Shown: piece after piece, positions 7,568 through 15,096 of the stretch | Position numbering within the stretch: position 1 is the stretch's first letter | Layout of the letters: every line of letters starts with the position of its first letter | Origin: Streptomyces zhaozhouensis | GTDB taxonomy: Bacteria; Actinomycetota; Actinomycetes; Streptomycetales; Streptomycetaceae | Reading direction: 5' to 3' | NCBI RefSeq assembly: GCF_900230195.1 | Contig: NZ_OCNE01000005.1 | Coordinates: 124,001-188,000 of the forward strand | Length of the DNA: 64,000 nucleotides | Notes under the pieces: model-generated | Told to the model about the DNA's origin: nothing | Databases searched by the model: none | What the model saw: only the letters and a program-made list of their open reading frames with translations | Position numbers and translations under genes: made by a program

Positions 7568-8718
7568 ACGGCACCGTCGCCGCGGAAGGTGGCGACGATC
7601 CCCCGGGCGGTGAGGAACGTCAGCCAGCGACGGACGGCCTCGGGGTCGTCGGTGGCCTGGTGGAGCCCCGGCGGCACCCGGCCGGCCGCGACGTCGAGCA
7701 CGGCGCAGGCCAGCGGCACGGAGACCAGCCGCGCGGTGGCGGACTCCCGGGCGTCGCCCACCGTGTCCAGGCTCCACTCCCCCGACCAGTCGGTGCCGTC
7801 GTCGGTGTGGACGCTCAGCCGCACGGACATCACGACTCGGTCGCGGTCAGCGTCCGTGCCGGGCTGGCGGGCCGCGAGCCGCTCGGCGAGGGCGGCGACG
7901 CCCGCCTCGTCGGCCTCGGCCAGCTCGGCGAGGACCGGCTTCCACGCCGCGCTCCAGCCGTCAGGCCGCAGCGTGCCGCGCGCGAAGCTCTCCAGCCGCC
8001 AGGTGGCAGGCAGCCCGTAGGTGGCGAGGAACGGCAGGCTGTCCCGGCCGGGATGGGCCTCGAACGTCTCGTCGCCGACGGTCAGTCGGCGGGTGTCCTC
8101 CCAGGGCCGGGCGACCAGTCGCGGCAGCCCCTCGGCGATCGTCCGGGCCGGGGTGAGCAGCGCGGTCAGCGCCTCGTGCGGCGAGCGGTCGAAGCGGTGG
8201 CGGAAGGCGTCGGGCGCCGCCGGGCCGCTTCCGCTGTGGGAGGCGAAGTCCGCCACGGCGGGGCGGTCGCCGAGGGTGGCCCGCGCGGCGCCGACCAGGT
8301 CGTGGGCGAACAGGTGGTCGACGCCGGGGGCGAGGCCGACCTCGGTGAGCAGCACGGAGCCGCGCTCGGCCGCCCGCCTGGCGTGGGGGGTGAGCCCGGG
8401 GTCCGCGTAGCCGGGGCTGACGAGATGGGCCGCGCCGGCCAGCGCCGCCTCGGCGAGCGCGGGATGCCCGGCGGCGGGCAGCATCGCGACGACCACGTCG
8501 CCGGGCACGATCTCCCGGGCGAGGGCCCCGGGCTCCAGGGCGCGCGGCTCGGCGCCGCCGGTGAGGCCGAGCCGGTCCAGGTGGGACTCGGCCCTCGCGA
8601 CGGTGCGCCCCCACAGCAGGGTGGCGGCCTCGTCGCAGACGAGCCCCAGGCCGCTGCCGGTCGCACGGCCCGTGCCGATCCAGTGCACGCGGCCGGTCGG
8701 TGGGATCAGGTCAGCCAT
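7564..8718 (-). CDS. Saccharopine dehydrogenase-like NADP-binding protein
   Basis: A 384-residue protein with an N-terminal Rossmann segment (GRVHWIGTGRATGSGLGLV) of the saccharopine-dehydrogenase NADP-binding type. Further fits are GDVVVAMLPAAGHPALAEAAL, SPGYADPGL and the LTEVGLAPGVDHLFAHDLV loop. Relatives couple an amino acid to an oxo acid to form an opine-like secondary amine, or run the reverse, in lysine metabolism and in some siderophore pathways. It is the first gene of a two-gene operon with the EamA transporter. No nicotianamine-synthase-like or racemase gene is nearby, so a metallophore role is only a possibility. Confidence 0.8.
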   Translation of the reverse strand: MADLIPPTGRVHWIGTGRATGSGLGLVCDEAATLLWGRTVARAESHLDRLGLTGGAEPRALEPGALAREIVPGDVVVAMLPAAGHPALAEAALAGAAHLVSPGYADPGLTPHARRAAERGSVLLTEVGLAPGVDHLFAHDLVGAARATLGDRPAVADFASHSGSGPAAPDAFRHRFDRSPHEALTALLTPARTIAEGLPRLVARPWEDTRRLTVGDETFEAHPGRDSLPFLATYGLPATWRLESFARGTLRPDGWSAAWKPVLAELAEADEAGVAALAERLAARQPGTDADRDRVVMSVRLSVHTDDGTDWSGEWSLDTVGDARESATARLVSVPLACAVLDVAAGRVPPGLHQATDDPEAVRRWLTFLTARGIVATFRGDGAV

Positions 8719-9308
8719 CGGTCCTCACTCGCGGGTCGTGCGGTGGTGTGGAGCGGTCATCCCCCGGGGCGGGGCGACCGGACGAACTCCCCTCGGCGCG
8801 CGGCGCCTTCCGCCCACGCGCACCCGCGTCCCTCGCCGCTCCGTATCCCGCGCCCCGCTTCCCGCGCATGGCACCACTCCCCTTTTCCACGCCCGTCACC
8901 AGCGGGAATCCCGCCGGGTACCGGACGTTGGGCAGAATGCGCCGGGACACGAAAGGGTGTCAAGGAATACCCGGCGCCAACCCCTGGGAAGGCGAAAGGA
9001 ATTGACTGTTGCCGATCGGATAAGGCTTCGCTTTATCGGGACCCAACCGATCAATCGATCGAGATAACCAGCAGTCCGACCAGCACCCCCACAAAAGACC
9101 ACCGCCGATGTGATCTGACTCACCGTCACCCGGGGAACGCGCACCGTGGAACGCGGCTCCACCTCAGGGAGCACCCTCACCAACCGCCCCACCCTCGCCC
9201 CAGTCCTCCGCTTTCACTTTCGAAAGCACCCGAAACCAGGGGAAGGGTGCCGCGCCCCACCTCCGCACCCCTCGACGAGGCGCCGCCGCGCTCCCCCGCC
9301 CCCGCACG
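8719..9308. other. Intergenic region with structured AT-rich segments
   Basis: No convincing gene. The right half is unusually AT-rich for this DNA. GATAAGGC (9019-9026) can pair with GCTTTATC (9030-9037) with one G-U pair, and GATCGG (9014-9019) with CCGATC (9047-9052). CTTTCGAAAG (9217-9226) is a perfect 10-bp palindrome, flanked by GCTTTC (9210-9215) and GAAAGC (9222-9227). The region is the leader side of the saccharopine-dehydrogenase-like operon, so these may be regulatory. Confidence 0.5.
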
Positions 9309-9359
9309 CCCGAGGGGCCCGCGCACGGGGGAGTTCCCCCGTGCCACGGACCCCTCGGG
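9309..9359 (-). terminator. Nested double-stem terminator
   Basis: An inner 10-bp stem GCACGGGGGA/TCCCCCGTGC (9323-9332/9335-9344) lies inside an outer perfect 9-bp stem CCCGAGGGG/CCCCTCGGG (9309-9317/9351-9359). It lies just past the stop of the DUF3068 gene on the minus strand. Confidence 0.75.
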
Positions 9360-9378
9360 TCGGCGCGGCGCGGTCCGC

Positions 9379-10422
9379 TCAGGCGGTGGCCGGCGGCGGG
9401 TCGGCGGCCGGGGGCTCCTGGCCCCCGGCGTCGCGGCCGCGGCCGCTCAGCTCGCGCCAGACGGCGAGCACCACCAGCAGCGCGGCGACGATCCCGAGGC
9501 CCAACGGGATGGCCATCCGCACCAGCCAGAGCATCTGGGAGTTGGAGTCCGCGTCGTCGGCCCGCTCCTTGGTGCCCTCCTCGGTCCCCTCGACCGCCAG
9601 CGCGTTGACCGGCGCCAGGTCGACCGGCCCCTCCGGCCCCTGGATCTGGGCGACCACGGCCTGGTCCAGCGAGCCGTTGAGGACCGCGCCGGTCTCGGAG
9701 TCGACCCACGCGACCCGCGAGACGCTGGCGGCGTAGGTCAGCGGCACCTCGTCGGGCAGCTGCCCCAGCAGCTCGGGCGGCGGCTGCTGCTCGGCGGGAA
9801 GGGTCTGGGCTATGCCCGCCAACACGTCCTTGGGCAGCGCGGCGGGGAAGCGCTCCGTCATGGCCGGGTCGGCCAGCGGCCCCGCGGCGTCCATCGTGTA
9901 GACGTAGGCGGTGCGGCCCTCCACGTCCTCGGTCCGGTCGTAGACGGCCGGCACCTCGGTGGCGGTGGTCGGGTCCCAGAAGGTGTAGTCCTTCTCCTCC
10001 GGGTCCAGCGGCCAGGAGATGACGAGCCCCTGGTGCTCCTCCGCCTCCGAGCCCTCCGGCGCCTCGACGTTGACCAGGTCCTTCCGGTCCACGGCCCAGC
10101 GGTGGCTGGTGGTGGACAGTTCGGTGCCGTCCTCGCCGGCCACCGTGACGTCGTCGGTGACGACGGCGGTCGAGCCGTCGGTCTCCACGACCTTGACGTG
10201 GCGGTCGAGGCTGATCGGGACGTCGCGGAGGAAGGCGTTGGCCAGGTCCCCGCTCTCGATGGCGGCCGCGTTGAGCAGCGTCGCCGATCCGGTGTACTCG
10301 AAGGTGGTGTCCGTGTCGTCCGGAAGCTGGTGGACGGACGGGTAGACCACGAGGCGGGTCACGACCGAGGCGGCCACCAGCACGGCGGCCGATCCGGACA
10401 GGACCCAGGTGCTTCTGCGCAT
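9379..10422 (-). CDS. DUF3068 (PorA-like) membrane-anchored protein
   Basis: A 347-residue actinobacterial DUF3068 protein. There is an N-terminal transmembrane anchor (TWVLSGSAAVLVAASVVTRL), a large extracytoplasmic domain of about 270 residues with EYTGSATLLN, TSHRWAVDRKDLVN, YTFWDPTTATEVPAVY and AYVYTMDAAG, and a second membrane helix near the C-terminus (WLVRMAIPLGLGIVAALLVV) with a short cytoplasmic tail. Family members are described as PorA-family or unknown. A strong promoter lies 47-75 bp upstream. Confidence 0.83.
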   Translation of the reverse strand: MRRSTWVLSGSAAVLVAASVVTRLVVYPSVHQLPDDTDTTFEYTGSATLLNAAAIESGDLANAFLRDVPISLDRHVKVVETDGSTAVVTDDVTVAGEDGTELSTTSHRWAVDRKDLVNVEAPEGSEAEEHQGLVISWPLDPEEKDYTFWDPTTATEVPAVYDRTEDVEGRTAYVYTMDAAGPLADPAMTERFPAALPKDVLAGIAQTLPAEQQPPPELLGQLPDEVPLTYAASVSRVAWVDSETGAVLNGSLDQAVVAQIQGPEGPVDLAPVNALAVEGTEEGTKERADDADSNSQMLWLVRMAIPLGLGIVAALLVVLAVWRELSGRGRDAGGQEPPAADPPPATA

Positions 10423-10439
10423 GGCATCTCCCGGTTACG

Positions 10440-10457
10440 CGCACACGACATTGTGCG
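10440..10457 (-). promoter_or_regulatory. Dyad in the DUF3068 leader
   Basis: CGCACA and TGTGCG are 6-bp arms around CGACAT, between the promoter and the DUF3068 start codon. Confidence 0.4.
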
Positions 10458-10468
10458 ACGGCTGGGTC

Positions 10469-10497
10469 AACCTATGGTCGGCACCAGTGCGGGTCAA
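10469..10497 (-). promoter_or_regulatory. Vegetative-type promoter for the DUF3068 gene
   Basis: On the minus strand, TTGACC (-35, 10492-10497) and TAGGTT (-10, 10469-10474) are separated by exactly 17 nt. This is close to the streptomycete housekeeping consensus TTGACN / TAGRRT. Confidence 0.75.
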
Positions 10498-10513
10498 TAA
10501 ACTTCCGACAACA

Positions 10514-10531
10514 GGTGAACGACTGTTCACC
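10514..10531. promoter_or_regulatory. Operator-like dyad GGTGAAC-GACT-GTTCACC
   Basis: Perfect 7-bp arms with a 4-nt spacer, just behind the -35 element of the DUF3068 promoter and upstream of the divergent GH128 gene. A repressor or activator site is plausible; the regulator is unknown. Confidence 0.55.
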
Positions 10532-10625
10532 CCGACTCGCGCCCCCGTCACCGCCCCCGCGCCCCCGGCGTCCGGAACGCGCCGTCCCGTTGACGCCCCT
10601 CCGGCACCGTGCCAGCATCCCGACT

Positions 10626-10637
10626 GAGAGCGCTCTC
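10626..10637 (+). promoter_or_regulatory. LacI-type operator GAGAGCGCTCTC
   Basis: A perfect 12-bp palindrome centred on GCGC, 92 bp before the GH128 gene. It resembles the CebR/CelR-type boxes (TGGGAGCGCTCCCA) that control glucan-use genes in actinomycetes. No LacI-family gene is present in the window, so the repressor would be encoded elsewhere. Confidence 0.65.
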
Positions 10638-10729
10638 CGGCTCAACTCGCCCCCCGCGGAAGGCGCGTTGCCCGGCGGTCGCCAGCATCCCGCACGGACT
10701 CCCCCATCCCCCACCGGAAGGTCCAGGCG

Positions 10730-11572
10730 ATGTCCCTCGTGCCCCGCGTGTTGACCGGCGTGATCGCGTTGCTGCTGGGCGCCGGCGCCCCCACCCTGGC
10801 CGGCGCCGCGCCCGCGGACACCGGAGGACCGACGCCCGCCGCCTCCGCCAAGAAGGGCGTCAGCGCGACACCGGTCGCCGGCGCCTCGGAGGCACTCGCC
10901 GACGTCGACGTCTCCTGGCACTACGGCTGGGCGTCGGGACCGCGGGGTGTCGCGACGCCCGAGGGCGCCGAGTTCGTCCCGATGATCTGGGGCGCGGACT
11001 CCGTCACGGACGAGGCGCTGGCCGAGGCGGCGCGGGAGGGCGAGCAACTGCTGGGCTTCAACGAGCCCGACCTCCCGGAGCAGGCGAACATGTCGGTGGA
11101 GCAGGCGCTCGACCTGTGGCCGCGGCTGGAGTCCACCGGGCTGCGCCTGGGCGCGCCGGCGGTCGCCTACGGCGGGGACACCCCCGGCGGCTGGCTGGAC
11201 CGCTTCATGACGGGCGCCGAGGAACGGGGGCTGCGCGTCGACTTCGTCCCGGTGCACTGGTACGGCTCGGACTTCGGACCGGACGCGGTGGAGCACCTGC
11301 GGGGCTATCTCCAGGCGGTGGCGGACCGGTACGGCAAGCCGGTGTGGCTGACCGAGTACGCGCTGATCGACTTCACCGGCCCGACCCCGCGCTACCCCGG
11401 CGAGCAGGAGCAGGCGGACTTCGTGCGGAACTCGACGGCGATGCTGGAGGAGCAGCCGTACGTCGAGCGCTACGCCTGGTTCACCCTCTCCACGGGCACC
11501 CACGCGACCGGGCTCTACGAGGGGACGACACCCAACGCGAGCGGGCTGGCCTACCGGGAGGCCGGCTCCTGA
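10730..11572 (+). CDS. Secreted GH128 glycoside hydrolase (putative endo-beta-1,3-glucanase)
   Basis: A 280-residue protein: a Sec signal peptide (about residues 1-26, ending TLAGAA), a short Pro/Ala linker, then an Asl1-like GH128 catalytic domain. The two GH128 signatures are present: QLLGFNEPDLPEQANMS, with E112 as probable acid/base, and KPVWLTEYALIDF, with E209 as probable nucleophile. VDFVPVHWYG is another family segment. The fold is a TIM barrel that cleaves laminarin-type or fungal beta-1,3-glucan outside the cell. A LacI-type palindrome upstream suggests induction by oligosaccharides. GGAAGG before ATG 10730 supports the start. Confidence 0.85.
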   Translation: MSLVPRVLTGVIALLLGAGAPTLAGAAPADTGGPTPAASAKKGVSATPVAGASEALADVDVSWHYGWASGPRGVATPEGAEFVPMIWGADSVTDEALAEAAREGEQLLGFNEPDLPEQANMSVEQALDLWPRLESTGLRLGAPAVAYGGDTPGGWLDRFMTGAEERGLRVDFVPVHWYGSDFGPDAVEHLRGYLQAVADRYGKPVWLTEYALIDFTGPTPRYPGEQEQADFVRNSTAMLEEQPYVERYAWFTLSTGTHATGLYEGTTPNASGLAYREAGS

Positions 11573-11581
11573 GGCGCCGCC

Positions 11582-12304
11582 TCACGGGCGCCAGTACCCC
11601 AGCGCGTGCAGCCGGCTTCTGGGGATCCCGACCTCCCGGCGCAGGAAGGAGGCCAGCGCCCGGGTGGTGACGGTGTCACACGTGACCCAGGCGTAGACGT
11701 CCGCCGGGTCCCGGACCAGCGCGGGCAGCTCGGCGCGCACCCGCCGCACCAACCCGGCGCCGCCGTCGACCCGTTCGACCAGCCGCAGCTCGTGGCGGTC
11801 GGGATCCAGCCGGAAGGGCAGCACCCGGTCGCCCAGGTGCGGGGTCTCGAACCAGAGGGTGGCGGGGGTGTCGGGGTGGTCGGCGAGCAGGGAGACGACG
11901 GCGGGCAGCGCGGCGGGGTCGCCGACCACCAGCAGCCGCCCCGGGGCGGGCGCCGGTCGGGTGTAGCCGGAGCCCTGGAGGGTCGCGTCGACGGTGTCGC
12001 CGGGGCGCGCGCTCCTGGCCCAGTCGCTGGCCGCGCCCGAGTGCAGCGCGAACTCCAGGCTCAACGCGCCGGCGCGCGGGTCCGGGTCGACCAGGGTGAA
12101 CGCGCGCTGGTGCGGCTTGCCGCCGCGGTCGAACCAGAGCCTGACCCACATCGTCGGGTGCGGCGGAACGGCCGCGAGCAGCCCGCCGTCCGTGACCCGC
12201 ACCCGGCGGTAGCGGTCGGTGATCCGCTCCACCCCGGTCACGGTGAACGTGAAGTCCCTGCCGCGGAACAGCCTCAGGACCGCCCCCTCCCAGCCGTGCC
12301 CCAT
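11582..12304 (-). CDS. Siderophore-interacting protein (FAD-dependent ferric-siderophore reductase)
   Basis: A 240-residue flavoprotein of the ViuB/YqjH family, which reduces Fe(III)-siderophores in the cytoplasm. FTFTVTGVERITDRYRRVRV and WVRLWFDRGGKPHQRAFTLVD (RxFT, FAD binding) form the N-terminal flavin domain. GDTVDATLQGSGYTRP and RLLVVGDPAALPAVVSLLAD with LWFETPHLGD are the SIP NAD(P)H domain, and the tail HALGYWRP is the conserved end. The gene is preceded by a near-consensus iron box, so it is probably repressed by a DmdR/IdeR regulator when iron is sufficient. It fits functionally with the aryl-acid ligase at the left edge. Confidence 0.92.
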   Translation of the reverse strand: MGHGWEGAVLRLFRGRDFTFTVTGVERITDRYRRVRVTDGGLLAAVPPHPTMWVRLWFDRGGKPHQRAFTLVDPDPRAGALSLEFALHSGAASDWARSARPGDTVDATLQGSGYTRPAPAPGRLLVVGDPAALPAVVSLLADHPDTPATLWFETPHLGDRVLPFRLDPDRHELRLVERVDGGAGLVRRVRAELPALVRDPADVYAWVTCDTVTTRALASFLRREVGIPRSRLHALGYWRP

Positions 12305-12341
12305 CGCTCGCGCCGCCTCTCCGTGCCGACAACCGGCGCAC

Positions 12342-12388
12342 CCCGCACCGTGAAGTTAGGCTAGCCTAAGCTAAGTTCACGGTGCGGG
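12342..12388 (-). promoter_or_regulatory. Iron box inside a 13-bp inverted repeat
   Basis: TTAGGCTAGCCTAA (12356-12369) is a perfect palindrome, and the 19-mer ending GCTAA (12356-12374) matches the DmdR/IdeR iron-box pattern. It is framed by CCCGCACCGTGAA (12342-12354) and TTCACGGTGCGGG (12376-12388), perfect 13-bp arms that overlap the stop codon of the upstream DUF4037 gene. The element can serve as operator for the siderophore reductase and as terminator stem for DUF4037. Confidence 0.85.
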
Positions 12389-13504
12389 ATGCCGGCCCTC
12401 CCCGGCCTCCCCCGTCAGCGCCCGCGCGGCGGCCAGCAGCGCCTCGGGGTGGTGGATCAGGTCGGTGTTGTCGGCCCACTGGTCGACCGCGCCGGTCAAC
12501 GGCCAGGCGCGGACCGCCGGATCGGTCAGCGTGCCGGCCAGCGCACCGGCGAGGCGCTCGGCGTGCAGCACCCGGTACGGACGGCTGTGGTAGTCGCGCG
12601 GGGTCGGGTCGACGTGCGGGGCGAGGCCGGTCGCGTTCTGCAGGCGCGCGACCCGTTCCCACGCGCGGCCCAGCGCCGCCTCGCGCTCCGGGTAGTCGTC
12701 CGCGCGCTGCGCGGCGCGCAGGTCGGGCGTCAGCTCGCGGGCCACCGGCAGCCGGGCGAAGGCGCTGCCCAGCCACTTGCTGTAGGGCGCGTAGCGGCGG
12801 GCCAGCAGCAGGCACAGCCGCATCAGGTCGCGCACCAGCCGGCCGGCCACCACGGCGGAGCCCAACTCGTCACCGACCTCGGCGCAGCGGCCGACGAACG
12901 CCTCCTCCTGGGAGACCCGCTGCCACTGGCAGGCGAGTTGGTAGCGCCAGAGCTCGTCCGGGTACCAGTCCAGACGGCGGCGCGCCGCCGTCAGCGTGCC
13001 GAGTCCGTCGTGGAAGACCGCGCCGCCGGTGACCTCGGCGAGCCGTTGCTGCGGCATCGCCAGCCACTCCACCGGGGTGGGCGGGTCGCTCACCCCGCCA
13101 GGGCCGAGCTGCCGCCGCAGCCAGGCGTCCACGGTGGTGACCGTCACCCGGTGGTCGACCGGCCCCTCGGTGGGGGTCATCAGGCCGACCGGATCGGTCT
13201 CGGCCCGTTCGAAGTGGGTGGGCCAGCCCCTGACGTGCTTGGGCAGCCGCCGGGCGAACAACTCCACGAGCTCCGGCGCGCGTTCCGCGTCCGCGGGCGC
13301 CAGGAAGAGTTCCAGGCGGGGACCCCACTCGTGGTCGGCGGAGCGGGCGGTGTCGAAGCCCAGCACCTCCGAGCCCGCGCCCACGCGGGCGGCGGCGTGC
13401 GGCAGTCCTGGTCGCGCCTCGGCCAACAGCGGCGCGACCGCCTCGTGGTAGAGGACGCGGGAGAGTTCGAGGCCGGGAAGGAAGGCGGCGGGGGGTGTGG
13501 TCAT
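12377..13504 (-). CDS. DUF4037 protein (nucleotidyltransferase-like)
   Basis: A 375-residue DUF4037 protein of unknown function. Near the N-terminus, ARVGAGSEVLGFDTARSADH leading into EWGPRLELFL resembles the pol-beta nucleotidyltransferase core, with a G-S pair followed by acidic residues. Further conserved-looking segments are FARRLPKHVRGWPTHF, DAWLRRQLG, EWLAMPQQRLAEVTGGAVFHD, YPDELWRYQLACQWQRVSQEEAFVGR and YAPYSKWLGSAFARLP. A nucleotide-transfer role is inference only. ATG 13504 starts the conserved region (FLPGLELSRVLYHEAV). It stands alone between the phosphatase and the siderophore reductase. Confidence 0.75.
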   Translation of the reverse strand: MTTPPAAFLPGLELSRVLYHEAVAPLLAEARPGLPHAAARVGAGSEVLGFDTARSADHEWGPRLELFLAPADAERAPELVELFARRLPKHVRGWPTHFERAETDPVGLMTPTEGPVDHRVTVTTVDAWLRRQLGPGGVSDPPTPVEWLAMPQQRLAEVTGGAVFHDGLGTLTAARRRLDWYPDELWRYQLACQWQRVSQEEAFVGRCAEVGDELGSAVVAGRLVRDLMRLCLLLARRYAPYSKWLGSAFARLPVARELTPDLRAAQRADDYPEREAALGRAWERVARLQNATGLAPHVDPTPRDYHSRPYRVLHAERLAGALAGTLTDPAVRAWPLTGAVDQWADNTDLIHHPEALLAAARALTGEAGEGRHPAP

Positions 13505-13524
13505 GGCGCCACTCTCACCCGGCG

Positions 13525-13560
13525 CGCGGGCCCGGGCCAGCGAATTAGGCCGGGCCCGCG
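13525..13560 (-). terminator. Hairpin after the phosphatase gene
   Basis: CGCGGGCCCGG (13525-13535) pairs with CCGGGCCCGCG (13550-13560), 13 nt past the phosphatase stop and before the DUF4037 gene. Confidence 0.6.
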
Positions 13561-13572
13561 TCGCGCGGCCGT

Positions 13573-14880
13573 TCAGTCCTCGACGACCCGCTTGCCGTCC
13601 GCGTCGCGCACCACGGTGAAGGCGTCGACGACCGTGCCCTCCTCGGTCCTTGACTCGTAGCGCAGGCTGTCGGTGGTCACGTCGACGACCTGGTAGGTCT
13701 GGGTGTCGCCGTGCTGGACGCGGACCTCGGCGCCGGCCGCTTCCCAGTCCTCGGGGCTGGGCTCGTACATCTTCGGTCCGGCGACCGAGACGACGTAGGC
13801 GGGTCCCGTGGTGACGTCGGGGTCGTCGGTGCGGCGGTCCAGCAGGTTGCCCCGGCCGTAGGAGTGGTCGTGGCCCTGGAGCACCAGGTCGACGTCGTGC
13901 TCCTCCAGGACGTCGAGAAACGCCTCGCGCACGGCGAGCCCGCTGCGGCCCTCGCTGTTGGCCATGACCGGCTGGTGCAGGGTGACGACGGTCCAGCGGT
14001 TCGGGTTGTCGCTCAACACCCGCTCCAGCCAGACCTTCTGGTCCTCCAGCCAGTCGACCGCGTCGAACCAGGGCGCGTTGGTGTAGTTGCTGTTGAGCGA
14101 GACGAAGCGCACGCCCTGGTAGTCGGTGTAGTGCGCGGTGCCGTCCAGGTCCTCGTCGTCCGGGCCGTTTCCGGCGCCGGGGAACTGGCGGGTCCAGTGC
14201 GCGGACAGCTCCCAGCCGTCGTACTCGTGGTTGCCCGGCGTGGCGAACTGCGGGTGGGTGGCGGTGTGGCCGGTGCCGAAGGCGTCGAACCACTCGGCCC
14301 ACTCGTCGTCGGCGTCGGCGTTGTTGACCAGGTCGCCGGCGTGCACGGTGAACGCGGCGTCGGGGACGGCGGCCCGCGCGGCGTGGACCAGCGGCGCGGC
14401 GCCGGTGGTGATGTCGTTCTGGATGTCGCCGAAGTACAGGAAGGAGAACGGGTCCCCCGCCGCGCCGGCGGTGCGGAAGGTGATCCACCCGCTCCATTCG
14501 GTGCCGTCGCCCACGCGGTAGCGGTAGGCGGTGTCGGCGGTGAGACCGGTGAGGTCGGCACGGTGGTAGTGGCCGCCGGCGACCTCGCCGGTGGCGACGG
14601 CCGGCACGGTCACGGCGGTACCGCCGTCCGCCGGCTGGTACTCGACGGCGGGCGCGGCCGAGGCGGCGTCGGCGCGCCAGGTCAGGGTGGCCGCGGTGTC
14701 GGGGGTGGCGGTCGCGGAGAGCACGATCCGGTCGAAGCCTCCCGCCTCCGTGGCACGCGCGTGGTCCTGCGCGCCGGCGGGTGCTCCGGCCAGGCCGGCG
14801 AGCACCAGCGCCGCGGTCGCGGGCAGCGCCGACCTGCGGGCGCCGCGCGGCAGGCGGCGCGGCCGTGCGGTGGATGTCAT
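13573..14880 (-). CDS. Secreted purple-acid-phosphatase-type metallophosphoesterase
   Basis: A 435-residue exported enzyme. The N-terminus has twin arginines and a hydrophobic core ending GAPAGAQ (signal peptide to about residue 38). A fibronectin-like purple acid phosphatase N domain follows (VLSATATPDTAATLTW, VEYQPADGG). The metallophos core then shows every metal-ligand block in order: FLYFGDIQND, TVHAGDLVNN, TPGNHEYDG, VVTLHQPVM and LVLQGHDHSYGRG. It should hydrolyse phosphate esters outside the cell with a dinuclear metal centre. ATG 14880 follows GAGGAG at 7 nt. Regulation by phosphate is likely, but no clear PHO box was identified. Confidence 0.88.
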   Translation of the reverse strand: MTSTARPRRLPRGARRSALPATAALVLAGLAGAPAGAQDHARATEAGGFDRIVLSATATPDTAATLTWRADAASAAPAVEYQPADGGTAVTVPAVATGEVAGGHYHRADLTGLTADTAYRYRVGDGTEWSGWITFRTAGAAGDPFSFLYFGDIQNDITTGAAPLVHAARAAVPDAAFTVHAGDLVNNADADDEWAEWFDAFGTGHTATHPQFATPGNHEYDGWELSAHWTRQFPGAGNGPDDEDLDGTAHYTDYQGVRFVSLNSNYTNAPWFDAVDWLEDQKVWLERVLSDNPNRWTVVTLHQPVMANSEGRSGLAVREAFLDVLEEHDVDLVLQGHDHSYGRGNLLDRRTDDPDVTTGPAYVVSVAGPKMYEPSPEDWEAAGAEVRVQHGDTQTYQVVDVTTDSLRYESRTEEGTVVDAFTVVRDADGKRVVED

Positions 14881-15096
14881 GCGGACTCCTCGTGGGGCGG
14901 CGATCCGTGAGGGCCGGCCCGGCGGCGCCGGGAGGGCCCCCGCCAGCCTGCCCACCGCACCTGGCATGTGCGTGAACGCCAGGCCAACGTCACCGCCCCG
15001 GAGCAACGTCACCACCCCCGGCCGGCGTCGCCGCCCCCGCCCGCACGCGCCGCGGTGGCGGCCCGGCCGGCCGCCACCGCGGTCACCCGGCCGCCG

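Noticed and set aside
7537-10500. A 987-codon open frame on the plus strand
   Set aside because: It lies antisense to the saccharopine-dehydrogenase-like and DUF3068 genes and shows only shadow-type sequence.
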